A stretch of 64,000 nt of DNA from Flavobacterium xinjiangense. Lineage in GTDB: Bacteria > Bacteroidota > Bacteroidia > Flavobacteriales > Flavobacteriaceae. Every line of letters starts with the position of its first letter. Position 1 is the stretch's first letter. Both the position numbers and the translations under genes were made by a program. The notes below the pieces were generated by a model. It saw nothing but the letters and a program-made list of their open reading frames with translations, did no database searches and had not been told where the DNA came from. This document shows, in pieces, positions 1 through 9,336 of the stretch. Location: positions 1-64,000 of the forward strand of contig NZ_FRCL01000001.1 of assembly GCF_900142885.1 (NCBI RefSeq), written 5' to 3'.

Positions 1-687
1 ACCGATAATTGTTCAGGGGCGACCACTTTACAAATTACTGGATTACCTTCAGGCGCTGAATATCCGTTAGGAACTACAACTAATACTTTTGAAGTAAAAG
101 ATGTTTCCGGAAATACAGCAACCAGCATATTTACTGTAACAGTTGTTGATACTGAATTGCCTACCATAATCTGTCCAGGAAACATCATTCAGAAAAAAGA
201 AGGCAAACTACATGGAGTACCCGTTATTTACGCTCTTCCTGCAGGAAATGACAATTGCAATGGATTTATCATTACTCAAACAGAAGGATTACCTTCAGGA
301 AGTATTTTCCCATTAGGAGTTACAACTAACACTTTTAAAATAGCTGATGCTGCAGGAAATACTGCAAGTTGTTCTTTCACTGTAAATGTGGTTCAAGCAA
401 TTACGCCTAAAAATAGCGATGCAAATCCAGTACTTTCAGTAGTAGCTTACCCTAACCCTGCAAGTGATTTAGTTACTATTACTATAAAAACAGATGTATT
501 AAAAAACATGACATTGAAACTATATGATATCTTTGGAATGTTAGTTGGATCTCCTATTGAAATTCGCGGGACATCAACTGAAAATGCGATTCAAATCAAT
601 GTAAGTAATCTTAGAAGAGGTGTTTATATCTACACATTAAGTGCCGAAAACAAAGTTTTATTTACCGATAAAATTGTCAAAAAATAA
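1..687 (+). CDS. Secreted HYR-repeat protein with type IX secretion C-terminal tail (3' part only)
   Basis: The reading frame is open from base 1, so the gene starts upstream of the window; an internal ATG at 157 is not the real start. The visible 228 codons hold the end of one and one complete HYR-type immunoglobulin-like repeat: the pattern DNC...GLPSG..PLGTTTNTF...D.SGNTA occurs twice, about 75 residues apart. The last ~85 residues (YPNPASD..., LYDIFG, LRRGVYIYTL, KIVKK) are a typical Por-secretion/type A sorting tail, which directs export across the outer membrane by the type IX system and cell-surface attachment or release. The catalytic or adhesive part, if any, lies outside the window, so the specific function is unknown. 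Confidence 0.85.
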   Translation, partial: TDNCSGATTLQITGLPSGAEYPLGTTTNTFEVKDVSGNTATSIFTVTVVDTELPTIICPGNIIQKKEGKLHGVPVIYALPAGNDNCNGFIITQTEGLPSGSIFPLGVTTNTFKIADAAGNTASCSFTVNVVQAITPKNSDANPVLSVVAYPNPASDLVTITIKTDVLKNMTLKLYDIFGMLVGSPIEIRGTSTENAIQINVSNLRRGVYIYTLSAENKVLFTDKIVKK

Positions 688-704
688 AACTACAATTCTC
701 CTTC

Positions 705-745
705 AAAATGCTAGATTCTTTCTTTAGAGTCTAGCATTTTTTTTT
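705..745 (+). terminator. Rho-independent terminator after the HYR-repeat gene
   Basis: An inverted repeat AAATGCTAGA / TCTAGCATTT with a short loop is followed by an uninterrupted T run. It starts about 18 bases after the stop codon at 687, so it ends the first transcript. Confidence 0.85.
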
Positions 746-830
746 CCTTTCTTAAAATTAAAACACCAAAAAATATATCAAGAATTATTATGTACTTTTA
801 ACTATTAATAAAATCAAAATTAGTTAACCA

Positions 831-1283
831 ATGAAAAAAACAACCTTCCTGATACTTGCCATTATATTTACCGGATCGCTGTGGGCACAGGAATCATTTT
901 CTTTGAAGATGGATCACGTGGCTCTTTCTGTAAAAGATTTGGATCAATCCATTGATTTTTATACAAACGTTTTGAAACTCCATGAAATCACAAACCTCAC
1001 CAGAAAAGAAGGAATTCGTTGGGTTTCGTTAGGAGATGGCAAAGAATTGCATCTCGTTTCTACCATTAAAGAACCCGTTACAATAAATAAAGCGGTACAT
1101 CTCGCCTTTAAAACCGTTAATTTTGATGCACTTATACAAGTACTGGTCAAACGAAATATTACTTTTTCAGATTGGCCTGGAATTATTAATAAAATAACCG
1201 TTCGTGCCGACGGTATTAAACAAATATATTTTCAGGATCCGGACGGATATTGGATTGAAGTCAATAGTGTGACATTGGATTAA
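831..1283 (+). CDS. Exported VOC-superfamily (glyoxalase/dioxygenase-like) protein
   Basis: 150 residues. Residues 1-19 form a signal peptide (charged start, hydrophobic stretch, AQE cleavage-like end). The rest is one VOC domain: it begins MDHVALSVKDLDQSIDFY and ends IYFQDPDGYWIEV, the usual beta-alpha-beta-beta-beta start and the terminal metal-site strand. Likely metal ligands are the His of MDHVAL, the His of AVHLAF and the Glu of YWIEV. VOC proteins include glyoxalase I, fosfomycin-resistance enzymes and extradiol dioxygenases; the exact substrate cannot be told. Export to the periplasm is unusual for glyoxalase I itself. It appears monocistronic. Confidence 0.8.
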   Translation: MKKTTFLILAIIFTGSLWAQESFSLKMDHVALSVKDLDQSIDFYTNVLKLHEITNLTRKEGIRWVSLGDGKELHLVSTIKEPVTINKAVHLAFKTVNFDALIQVLVKRNITFSDWPGIINKITVRADGIKQIYFQDPDGYWIEVNSVTLD

Positions 1284-1496
1284 ATATTCAATCTAGTATT
1301 TTTTATCCTTTTTTAATAAGAACTGTGAAAGATGAAACTTTTCTTTTAAATTGTGTAACCTTTACTTCGAGTTAGTTACGCATCTTTGTATCATAGATTT
1401 CAGTTCTATTTTGAACTAAATTTACATCATAAAATAAAACTTCTACATAGCCTAGCTACCGTGTATTTTTTTTAGATATGAATGAATCAATAAAAA

Positions 1497-1527
1497 ACAA
1501 AAAACTCCCCAGTTTCCTGAAGAGTTT
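1497..1527 (-). terminator. Terminator of the LysM/NlpC gene
   Basis: On the minus strand a 10-bp stem (AACTCTTCAG with CTGGGGAGTT, two G-U pairs) closes a GAAA tetraloop and is followed by a T run. It lies about 40 bases beyond the stop codon at 1569 and resembles closely the aconitase terminator at 3722-3750. Confidence 0.85.
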
Positions 1528-1568
1528 CCATTATATATAAGTTGCACTATTTTTTAAAAAAAATGTGG

Positions 1569-3068
1569 TTATTGTAAAACGCGATTGATTTGAGTTAATT
1601 TTTTTTCGTAGTATTTCTCTTTGACCGATGAAATTACTACGCCGCCACCTACTGAGGCATGAATGAATTTTATATCTCCGTCGCATACTTCAACTACCAT
1701 CCCAACATGGTTGATACGGCTTCTTCCATTTGTTTTAAAGAAGATTAAATCACCCTTTTGAGCGTCTTCCGGCGTGACAACAGTTCCTAAACGGGATTGT
1801 TCTATGGAAGTTCTTGGTAATTTAATATCAAAAGCCCCGAATGTGTTACACATTAAACCAGAGCAATCAAACCCGGACTTTGAGGTACCTCCGCTTTGAT
1901 ATCTTGTTCCTATATTTGCAGCAGCGGTTTCTATTAATTCATCTAAAAAGTTAGGATTAGAAGCTGGTTTTAAAAAACTTTTAAATTCACTACTCCCTCT
2001 TGGTTCAAAATCACTATCCTCTTCGATTTCTTCAGGGGTTATTTCTAATTGTTTTTCCTTTTTTTCAACAGATATATGTGCTACGCTTTGTCGATTGGAA
2101 CTCCCTGCTTTTATATTTAATAGATAACCTACGGGGAGATTATTTTTTATTTCTGGATTTTGCCTTTCCAATTCCTGAACTGTTATTCCGTATTGCTTTG
2201 CAATTCCGTATTTAGTTTCTTTAGGTAAAACCTCCCTAACACTATTTTCGGCAGTGTTTACCGAAGTTTCGGTTGTTGGGGTTAAAACCACTAATTCTGC
2301 TTTTGTTATCTCTTTTATCGGTTCAGGAAGAAACTTGGATCCTTCTTTACTTTCTTCAGGCACCGCTGCAATTTCAGCTTTTACATTCGCAGTAACCGGA
2401 ATATTTATTTTCTGCCCGACTCTAAGGGATTTAACACCAATTGTAGGATTGATTTTATCGAATTCCTTAATGGTGATTCCGTATTTTTTTGTTATTGAAT
2501 ATTTAGATTCTTTTGGAAGCACTTCTACTGTGGTAACTTCTGTGCGTGAATTTGTAGTTTCTTCTGCTTGAGGTATTGTTTCTACAGATTTTTTTTGCGT
2601 AGTCTTTTTGGATTGAGAGGTAACTGCTATTTCTGTATTTGATTTTACGTTACCGGGAATTGTGATTTTTTGACCAATTTTTAATCCTGAAGTTTCTAAT
2701 GTTGGATTGGCTTGATTTAATTCTTTCAGAGTGATTCCGTATTCTTTTGCTATTCCGTAAAGTGTTTCTTTGGCGAGTACTTCATGTTCTTTTTCGGAGT
2801 GGTTTGTTGCAAGTTTAGCTTTGGTATTGTTGTTTTTTTCAGCAGTTGTAGGAATTAACAGAACCGAATTGAGTTTTAGCAGATTCTTGGCTTTTGGATT
2901 CAGCTTATAAATTTCACTGGGTTTGACCTCGTATTTCTCTGCAATACTCGAAACAGTTTCCCCTTTTACGATGGTATGTTTCTTGGTTTTTTCCTGTGAA
3001 AAAAGAACGATACTATTAAATAAAAACAATGTTACAACTAATCTTAAACTCATATTCATTTTTTTCAA
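1569..3068 (-). CDS. Peptidoglycan endopeptidase: four LysM domains plus NlpC/P60
   Basis: 499 residues with a signal peptide (residues 1-24). Four LysM repeats follow at roughly residues 30-74, 93-138, 180-225 and 277-320, each of the form (H/V)...GET...IA..Y.I...E....NP......L..G..L.IP; they bind peptidoglycan glycan chains. A Lys/Glu-rich linker leads to a C-terminal NlpC/P60 domain with the catalytic triad visible as Cys402 (FDCSGL), His454 (INHVGMV) and His470 (FIHAS). The product is expected to cleave stem-peptide bonds during wall remodelling in the periplasm. The first three LysM linkers are low-complexity and diverged from each other. Transcribed alone; terminator at 1497-1527. Confidence 0.92.
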   Translation of the reverse strand: MKKMNMSLRLVVTLFLFNSIVLFSQEKTKKHTIVKGETVSSIAEKYEVKPSEIYKLNPKAKNLLKLNSVLLIPTTAEKNNNTKAKLATNHSEKEHEVLAKETLYGIAKEYGITLKELNQANPTLETSGLKIGQKITIPGNVKSNTEIAVTSQSKKTTQKKSVETIPQAEETTNSRTEVTTVEVLPKESKYSITKKYGITIKEFDKINPTIGVKSLRVGQKINIPVTANVKAEIAAVPEESKEGSKFLPEPIKEITKAELVVLTPTTETSVNTAENSVREVLPKETKYGIAKQYGITVQELERQNPEIKNNLPVGYLLNIKAGSSNRQSVAHISVEKKEKQLEITPEEIEEDSDFEPRGSSEFKSFLKPASNPNFLDELIETAAANIGTRYQSGGTSKSGFDCSGLMCNTFGAFDIKLPRTSIEQSRLGTVVTPEDAQKGDLIFFKTNGRSRINHVGMVVEVCDGDIKFIHASVGGGVVISSVKEKYYEKKLTQINRVLQ

Positions 3069-3564
3069 ATTACTTACCCCATTTTATTCTAAATAGCGAT
3101 TTCGGGATATAATTATTAAATCTCGCTATGGTTTATTGCTTAACTCATTTGTTTAAAAAAATATAAAAAAATCTTATCTCTTTTATAAAAAGAGGGCGTA
3201 ATACATACATTTTAAAATATTGTGATTTTTGTTCAGATTGCAAAAGCAACTTAAACTGTAACGCAATACAATCTTAATGTATTGCCACGTTGAAAATAAA
3301 AAATTAAAAAGAAGATTTGATTCCTACTTGTAATCAAAAAAAATACTTCTTTACAAATTTGATTTTTCTGAATTGCTAATATAACTGATTCAATCAAAAA
3401 AACCATAAGTTTTTTTGATTTTAACGTGTTAAAAAAACAAAACGCAGATTTTTTAGCATTTTTTAGTGCTATTCGGAATAGAAAATTTCATTTTATACAA
3501 AATAATTCCATTTCTTTCTTTAAAAAAAAATCTTGAAAATTTAGAAAAATCATCCTTTTATTTT

Positions 3565-3709
3565 TAGCCCTGATGAAAGCGGAAAGCCTTTTGAAGTAGA
3601 AATGCATTTTTTCCTGAGAAAAAACAGCGACCAATGGAAGCTCGTTTTTTGTCTTGGAAAAAAGCAATTCTATGAAAAAGCTTGAAGCGGTCAGCAGGAA
3701 TAGCTTCTA
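3565..3709 (+). repeat. Dispersed flavobacterial structured repeat, copy 1
   Basis: The element starts TAGCCCTGATGAAAGCGG and ends AGCGGTCAGCAGGAATAGCT. The ends can pair (AGC-CCTG with CAGG-AATA-GCT), and an inner stem is possible between TTTTTTCC near 3607 and GGAAAAAA near 3656. The same end sequences recur at 39762, 49185 and 53234 in this window, always in this orientation. From memory it resembles the Flavo-1 candidate RNA described from comparative genomics, but I could not check this against the covariance model. Confidence 0.75.
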
Positions 3710-3721
3710 AAAAAATAGAAT

Positions 3722-3750
3722 AAAAAAACTCCCAAGTTGCCTTGAGAGTT
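3722..3750 (-). terminator. Terminator of acnA
   Basis: Minus-strand stem AACTCTCAAG / CTTGGGAGTT around a GCAA tetraloop, followed by a run of seven T. It lies 26 bases beyond the stop codon at 3776. Confidence 0.9.
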
Positions 3751-3775
3751 CTGAATATAAATATATTTAATTGAC

Positions 3776-6043
3776 TTATGCGTTACTGGCAGCAGCGATT
3801 AAGTTTAGCGCTGAACCTGCTTTGAACCAACCAATTTGTCCTTCGTTGTAGGTGTGGTTTGCCAAGATAACATCTTTGGTTCCATCAGCATGAACGAATT
3901 CTACCGTTAAAGGTTTCCCTGGAGCAAAATCAACTAAATCTGTGAAGTTAATAGTATCATCTTCCTGGATTTTATCGTAATCTGCTTCGTTAGCAAATGT
4001 CAATCCTAAAAGACCTTGTTTTTTAAGGTTTGTTTCGTGAATACGAGCAAATGATTTTACTAATACCGCTTTAACACCTAAGAAACGAGGCTCCATCGCT
4101 GCATGCTCACGAGAAGAACCTTCTCCATAATTGTGATCTCCCACAACAATAGATGGAACTCCAGCCGCTTTGTATGCACGCGCAACTGCAGGAACTGCAT
4201 CATACGTTCCAGTCAATTGGTTTTTAACTGAATTGGTTTTGTCTGTGAAAGCATTGACTGCTCCAATCAACATATTATTAGAAATATTATCTAAGTGACC
4301 ACGGAAACGCAACCATGGACCCGCCATAGAGATGTGATCTGTAGTACATTTTCCGAAAGCTTTAATCAATAATTTAGCTCCTGAAATATTTTTTCCGTCC
4401 CAAGGTTGGAATGGTGCTAATAATTGCAAACGATCTGATGTTTCACTTACTAAAATTTGAACTCCTGATCCATCGGCAGCCGGTGCTTGAAATCCTGCAT
4501 CTTCGACAGCAAATCCTTTTTTAGGTAATTCATCACCAAAAGGTGCAGTCAATCTTACTTCTTCACCATTGTCGTTAATCAAAGTATCCGTTATAGGATT
4601 GAAATCCAAACGACCTGCAATTGCTAAAGCAGCAACCATTTCTGGAGACGTTACAAAAGCGTGTGTGTTTGGATTACCATCGGCACGCTTAGAGAAGTTA
4701 CGGTTGAAAGAGTGAACGATTGTATTTTTCTCCCCTTTATCTGCTCCCGCTCTATCCCATTGTCCGATACATGGTCCACAAGCATTGGTAAATACTTTGG
4801 TTCCCATTTTTTCGAAAGTAGCTATAATTCCGTCTCTTTCGATTGTATATCTGATTTGTTCCGAACCTGGGTTGATACCAAATTCCGCTTTTGGACTAAT
4901 TCCTAATTCAACAGCTTGGTTTACAATAGACGCAGCACGAGCCATATCTTCGTATGACGAGTTCGTACAAGAACCGATTAATCCCCATTCTACTTTAATT
5001 GGCCATCCGTTAGCAGCAGCTTCTTCTTTCATTTTAGAAACCGGAGTACCTCTGTCCGGAGTAAAAGGACCATTGATATGTGGCTCTAATTCCGAAAGAT
5101 TGATTTCAATTACTTGGTCAAAATAAGTCTCTGGGTTTGCATAAACTTCTGGGTCAGCAGTTAAGTAAGATGCTACTTTATCCGCAGCATCTACAACATC
5201 CTGACGACCAGTTGCAGAAAGGTATCTTCTCATGGACTCGTCATAACCAAATGTAGAAGTAGTAGCGCCAATCTCGGCACCCATATTACAAATAGTTCCT
5301 TTTCCAGTACATGACATTGAAGTAGCTCCTTCTCCAAAATATTCAACAATAGCGCCTGTTCCACCTTTTACAGTAAGAATATCAGCTACTTTAAGAATAA
5401 CATCTTTTGGTGCAGTCCAACCAGAAAGTTTTCCAGTCAATTTCACACCTATTAATTTTGGGAATTTTAATTCCCATGACATTCCTGACATTACATCTAC
5501 TGCATCAGCTCCACCAACACCAATAGCCAACATTCCTAATCCACCTGCATTTACAGTATGTGAATCCGTACCAATCATCAAACCTCCAGGGAATGCATAA
5601 TTCTCTAAAACGATTTGGTGAATAATTCCCGAACCTGGTTTCCAGAAACCAATTCCGTATTTATCCGATACTGAAGAAAGAAAATCAAAAACCTCTTTAG
5701 ATTGTGTATTTGCTGCAGCTAAATCAAATTCAGCTCCATTTTTAGCCAAAATCAAGTGATCACAGTGAACCGTTGTAGGAACGGCAACAGTTTTCTTTCC
5801 AGCGTGCATGAATTGCAACAAGGCCATTTGAGCCGTTGCATCTTGGCAAGCAACTCTGTCTGGAGCAAAATCTACATAATCGACACCTCTTCCAAAAGCA
5901 GTTGACGGCGTTCCATCCCAAAGGTGGTTGTACAAAATTTTCTCTGTTAAGGTAAGCGGACGACCAACTATCTCACGTGCTTTATCCACACGAGATGTCA
6001 TATTTGCGTACACTTTTTTAATCATTTCAATATCAAAAGCCAT
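3776..6043 (-). CDS. acnA: Aconitate hydratase, mitochondrial-type (AcnA-class)
   Basis: 755 residues, the length of mitochondrial-type aconitase. It isomerises citrate to isocitrate in the TCA cycle in the cytoplasm. The three cysteines that hold the 4Fe-4S cluster are visible as Cys359 (IGSCTNSS) and Cys422/Cys425 (ACGPCIGQW). The active-site GTDSHT motif (residues 158-163) and the C-terminal swivel domain motif [14 protein letters not shown] are intact. It lies downstream of acnB in the same orientation but a strong terminator (6109-6141) separates them, so it needs its own promoter, which should lie in the 65 bases before 6043. Having two unrelated aconitases next to each other is discussed in the findings. 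Confidence 0.96.
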   Translation of the reverse strand: MAFDIEMIKKVYANMTSRVDKAREIVGRPLTLTEKILYNHLWDGTPSTAFGRGVDYVDFAPDRVACQDATAQMALLQFMHAGKKTVAVPTTVHCDHLILAKNGAEFDLAAANTQSKEVFDFLSSVSDKYGIGFWKPGSGIIHQIVLENYAFPGGLMIGTDSHTVNAGGLGMLAIGVGGADAVDVMSGMSWELKFPKLIGVKLTGKLSGWTAPKDVILKVADILTVKGGTGAIVEYFGEGATSMSCTGKGTICNMGAEIGATTSTFGYDESMRRYLSATGRQDVVDAADKVASYLTADPEVYANPETYFDQVIEINLSELEPHINGPFTPDRGTPVSKMKEEAAANGWPIKVEWGLIGSCTNSSYEDMARAASIVNQAVELGISPKAEFGINPGSEQIRYTIERDGIIATFEKMGTKVFTNACGPCIGQWDRAGADKGEKNTIVHSFNRNFSKRADGNPNTHAFVTSPEMVAALAIAGRLDFNPITDTLINDNGEEVRLTAPFGDELPKKGFAVEDAGFQAPAADGSGVQILVSETSDRLQLLAPFQPWDGKNISGAKLLIKAFGKCTTDHISMAGPWLRFRGHLDNISNNMLIGAVNAFTDKTNSVKNQLTGTYDAVPAVARAYKAAGVPSIVVGDHNYGEGSSREHAAMEPRFLGVKAVLVKSFARIHETNLKKQGLLGLTFANEADYDKIQEDDTINFTDLVDFAPGKPLTVEFVHADGTKDVILANHTYNEGQIGWFKAGSALNLIAAASNA

Positions 6044-6108
6044 AAGATTTATATATAATTGTTACTATTTTAATTTAGACATACAAGATACAAAAAAATA
6101 GAGTATAA

Positions 6109-6141
6109 AAAAAAGCCTGAGTCAATAGACTCAGGCTTTTA
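6109..6141 (-). terminator. Terminator between acnB and acnA
   Basis: Perfect inverted repeat AAAGCCTGAGTC / GACTCAGGCTTT around a 4-base loop, with T runs on both sides so it could work in both directions. It starts 25 bases beyond the acnB stop codon. Confidence 0.92.
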
Positions 6142-6166
6142 AATTATAATTAACTAATTATGTGAA

Positions 6167-8938
6167 TTATTTAACTAATAACTTATGAGAAGGCGCAAAC
6201 TTAGTTAGATTGATTCCTTCCACTGCCGTTTTATATTCTTCTATCGTTGGGGTTCTACCAAGGATTGTAGATAATACCACAACCGGTGTAGACGAAAGTA
6301 AAGATTCTCCTTTTTTACCTTCTGTATCTTCAACGACTCTTCCTTGGAAAAGACGTGTAGATGTTGCCATTACTGTATCTCCTTTAGCTGCTTTTTCCTG
6401 ATTACCCATACAAAGATTACAGCCTGGACGCTCTAGGTACAACATATTTTCGTATGATGTACGCGCTGCTGCTTTAGGAACATTATCGTCAAATTCGAAA
6501 CCAGAATATTTTTGTAAAATTTCCCAATCACCTTCTGCTTTTAATTCATCAACAATATTATAAGTAGGTGGCGCTACAACTAGTGGCGCTTTAAACTCTA
6601 CCTTACCTTCTTGCTCATCAATATTCTTAAGCATATGAGCTAGAATTTTCATATCTCCTTTGTGAACCATACAAGAACCAATAAATCCAAGATCTACTTT
6701 TTTAACTCCTCCATAGAAAGATAGAGGTCGAATCGTGTCGTGAGTATATCTTTTAGAAACATCAGCATTATTCACGTCAGGATCAGCAATCATTGGTTCA
6801 GCAATCTGATCCAAATCTACAACAACTTCAGCGTAATACTTAGCGTTTGCATCCGGTCTTAGTGCTGGTTTCTCTCCTGATATAATCTCAGCAATTCTCT
6901 TATCGGCTATAGCAATCAATCCTTTCAGCACTTGATTTTTGTTATCCATTCCCTTATCAATCATGATCTGAATTCTACCTTTTGCAATTTCAAGAGATTC
7001 AATCAATGTATAATCCTCAGAAATACAGATGGAAGCTTTTGCTTTCATTTCTGCAGTCCAGTCCGTAAACGTAAATGCTTGATCCGCATTAAGAGTTCCT
7101 AAGTGAACCTCAATAATTCTTCCTTGGAATACATTCTCTCCACCAAACGTCTTAAGCATCTGAGATTGTGTCGCGTGAACTACATCACGGAAATCCATGT
7201 AGCCCTTCATTTCTCCTTTGAACGTTACCTTCACAGATTCAGGAATCGGCATTGAAGCTTCACCAGTTGCCAATGCAAGAGCAACCGTTCCTGAGTCAGC
7301 ACCAAAAGCAACACCTTTAGACATTCTTGTATGAGAATCACCACCGATGATGATAGCCCACTCGTTTACCGTAATATCATTAAGTACTTTATGAATTACA
7401 TCAGTCATCGCATGATAAACACCCTTCGGGTCACGAGCTGTAATTAATCCGAAATCGTTCATGAATTTCATCAATCTAGGAATATTTGCCTTAGATTTAT
7501 TATCCCATACCGAAGCAGTGTGACAACCTGATTGGTAAGCACCGTCAACAATTGGCGAAATCACAGTAGCGGCCATAGACTCTAATTCCTGAGAAGTCAT
7601 CAAACCAGTTGTATCTTGTGAACCAACAATATTTACAGTAACACGAACATCTGAACCAGCGTGTAAAACTTTACCCGGAGTTGAACCAACTGCGTTTTTA
7701 TTAAATATTTTCTCTACAGCTGTAAGACCTTGTCCTTCAACAGAAACCTCTTTTGACGGAGCATATACAGGTACAATATCAACACCAAGTGTCTTTGATG
7801 CAAATGTTTGCAATTTTTTTCCAAACACAATTGCGTAAGAACCTCCCGCTTTTATAAATTCAATTTTCTGAGGCGTAAATGCCTTAGAAATATCTATCAA
7901 TTCTTTATCGCCGTTATAAAGTTTTTTTGTTTTTGTGTTGATTGTGAGAACAGTACCAGTAGCAATTGAGTATACTTCCTCAAGAATAGGATCACCACTT
8001 TCATTACGAACTACTTCACCATTAGCGTCAGTCTTTTTTACCCAGTTTTTAAGATCCAAACCAATACCACCAGTGACATCAACAGTGGTAAGGAAAATTG
8101 GAGAAATACCGTTTGTTCCTGCAACAATTGGCGCAAAGTTTACAAACGGAACATAAGGACTTGCTTGTTTACCAGTCCAAAGTGCCACGTTGTTTACACC
8201 TGACATTCTTGAAGAACCAACTCCCATAGTACCTTTTTCAGCAATTAACATTACCGATTTGTCTGGATGTTGTGCTTGAAGTGTCTTTATTTCGGCTTGT
8301 GCTTCAGGTGTAATCATACATTTACCGTGCAATTCACGATCTGAGCGCGAGTGTGCTTGGTTTCCTGGAGAAAGTAAGTCAGTTGAAATATCTCCTTCAC
8401 CAGCAATAAAAGTAATTACTTTAATTTCTTCTGCTATTTCTGGTAATTTAGTAAAGAACTCAGCCTTCGCATAACTCTCTAGAATATCCTTAGCGATTAC
8501 ATTAGCGCTTTTGAAAGCAGCTTCTAAACGATCTGTATCAGCTTCATAAAGAAAAACTTGCGTCTTTAAAACTTCTGCAGCATCTTTCGCAACAGTAACA
8601 ACATTTCCTAAAGCTAAATCAAGTAAAACGTTGATAGAAGTCCCGCCTTTCATGTGTGACAATAACTCTAAAGCAAAAGCAGGAGTGATTTCAGAAACTA
8701 CTGATTGTCCTAAAACGATTTCTTTTAAAAAATTAGCTTTTACATTCGCAGCAGGAGTAGTTCCTGGAACAACATTATAAATAAAGAAGTTAAGAGAATC
8801 TGCTCTGTACTCGTTATTTAAATCTTTAATTTGTTCAATGATTTCGCTTAACAATTCAGCACCATCAATTGGTTTAGGGTGAAGCCCCTGACCTTTTCGG
8901 TCTTCAATTTCTTGAATGTAATTCTTATAAATATTCAT
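6167..8938 (-). CDS. acnB: Bifunctional aconitate hydratase 2 / 2-methylisocitrate dehydratase
   Basis: 923 residues, longer than the ~865 of enterobacterial AcnB. The N-terminal HEAT-like domain (to about residue 160) is followed by the swivel and the catalytic domains in the AcnB order. Cluster ligands are Cys756 (IGSCMVHKGD) and Cys840/Cys843 (PGCNLCMGNQ); the 84-residue spacing between the first two is about 25 residues longer than I recall for E. coli. The GDSHTRMSKGVAFGADSG substrate-binding stretch is intact. The enzyme interconverts citrate and isocitrate and, in the methylcitrate cycle, can hydrate 2-methylaconitate. AcnB in other bacteria also binds mRNA when it loses its cluster; nothing here proves or excludes that. 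Confidence 0.95.
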   Translation of the reverse strand: MNIYKNYIQEIEDRKGQGLHPKPIDGAELLSEIIEQIKDLNNEYRADSLNFFIYNVVPGTTPAANVKANFLKEIVLGQSVVSEITPAFALELLSHMKGGTSINVLLDLALGNVVTVAKDAAEVLKTQVFLYEADTDRLEAAFKSANVIAKDILESYAKAEFFTKLPEIAEEIKVITFIAGEGDISTDLLSPGNQAHSRSDRELHGKCMITPEAQAEIKTLQAQHPDKSVMLIAEKGTMGVGSSRMSGVNNVALWTGKQASPYVPFVNFAPIVAGTNGISPIFLTTVDVTGGIGLDLKNWVKKTDANGEVVRNESGDPILEEVYSIATGTVLTINTKTKKLYNGDKELIDISKAFTPQKIEFIKAGGSYAIVFGKKLQTFASKTLGVDIVPVYAPSKEVSVEGQGLTAVEKIFNKNAVGSTPGKVLHAGSDVRVTVNIVGSQDTTGLMTSQELESMAATVISPIVDGAYQSGCHTASVWDNKSKANIPRLMKFMNDFGLITARDPKGVYHAMTDVIHKVLNDITVNEWAIIIGGDSHTRMSKGVAFGADSGTVALALATGEASMPIPESVKVTFKGEMKGYMDFRDVVHATQSQMLKTFGGENVFQGRIIEVHLGTLNADQAFTFTDWTAEMKAKASICISEDYTLIESLEIAKGRIQIMIDKGMDNKNQVLKGLIAIADKRIAEIISGEKPALRPDANAKYYAEVVVDLDQIAEPMIADPDVNNADVSKRYTHDTIRPLSFYGGVKKVDLGFIGSCMVHKGDMKILAHMLKNIDEQEGKVEFKAPLVVAPPTYNIVDELKAEGDWEILQKYSGFEFDDNVPKAAARTSYENMLYLERPGCNLCMGNQEKAAKGDTVMATSTRLFQGRVVEDTEGKKGESLLSSTPVVVLSTILGRTPTIEEYKTAVEGINLTKFAPSHKLLVK

Positions 8939-8976
8939 AATAGAAGTCTTTTCTTGGTATTTTTATTTTTTGTACG

Positions 8977-8984
8977 CAAATTTA
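8977..8984 (-). promoter_or_regulatory. Candidate -7 box for acnB
   Basis: Minus-strand TAAATTTG matches the Bacteroidetes TAnnTTTG element; a T-rich stretch lies about 19 bases further upstream in place of a clear TTTG. The expected transcript start is near 8970, giving a leader of about 30 bases. Confidence 0.45.
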
Positions 8985-9280
8985 GGAATTAATGCCGAGA
9001 ATTAAAAAAAATATAACAGATGTAGCTTTTTCAAAAATTATTATTACAAAATAAAGAGTTTTACTGCTTTTTATTGTCAAAAATTCAATTTTAAATTAAA
9101 ATAATAAATTATCAATAATTTAAAATGTTTTCTTTGAGAAAGTTGAAATTTAATATTACTTATTGAGTGATATTTTACGCTGTTTTCAGCTAAAAACCTT
9201 TAATAAATTATCATTTACAACGTTGTAGTTGTATTTTTCAATGCTCTTTTTTGTTAAACTTAAATATTGAGTAAAAACAA

Positions 9281-9317
9281 AAAAGCCAAACAGATTTTAG
9301 AAATTTGTTTGGCTTTT
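9281..9317 (-). terminator. Terminator of the MoxR gene
   Basis: Stem AAGCCAAACA / TGTTTGGCTT followed on the minus strand by a T-rich tract; A and T runs on both flanks make it potentially bidirectional. It lies about 20 bases beyond the stop codon. Confidence 0.88.
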
Positions 9318-9336
9318 TTCTCAATATTATAAATTA

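Larger units (their letters stand above)
3069..3775. other. Intergenic region between the LysM gene and acnA
   Basis: About 700 bases without a gene. It holds one copy of the dispersed structured repeat (3565-3709) and the acnA terminator (3722-3750). Just upstream of the LysM gene there is a weak inverted repeat (ATAGCGATTT near 3091 against AAATCTCGCTAT near 3120) in what would be its leader; I cannot assign it a role. The remainder is AT-rich with no convincing ORF. Confidence 0.7.
8939..9336. other. Intergenic region between acnB and the MoxR gene
   Basis: About 400 AT-rich bases with no ORF. It holds the acnB promoter candidate (8977-8984) and, at the other end, the MoxR terminator (9281-9317). 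Nothing else was recognised. Confidence 0.6.

Noticed and set aside
2254..2571. Plus-strand open frame inside the LysM gene
   Set aside because: Antisense shadow of a well-supported four-LysM protein; no domain, no start signal.
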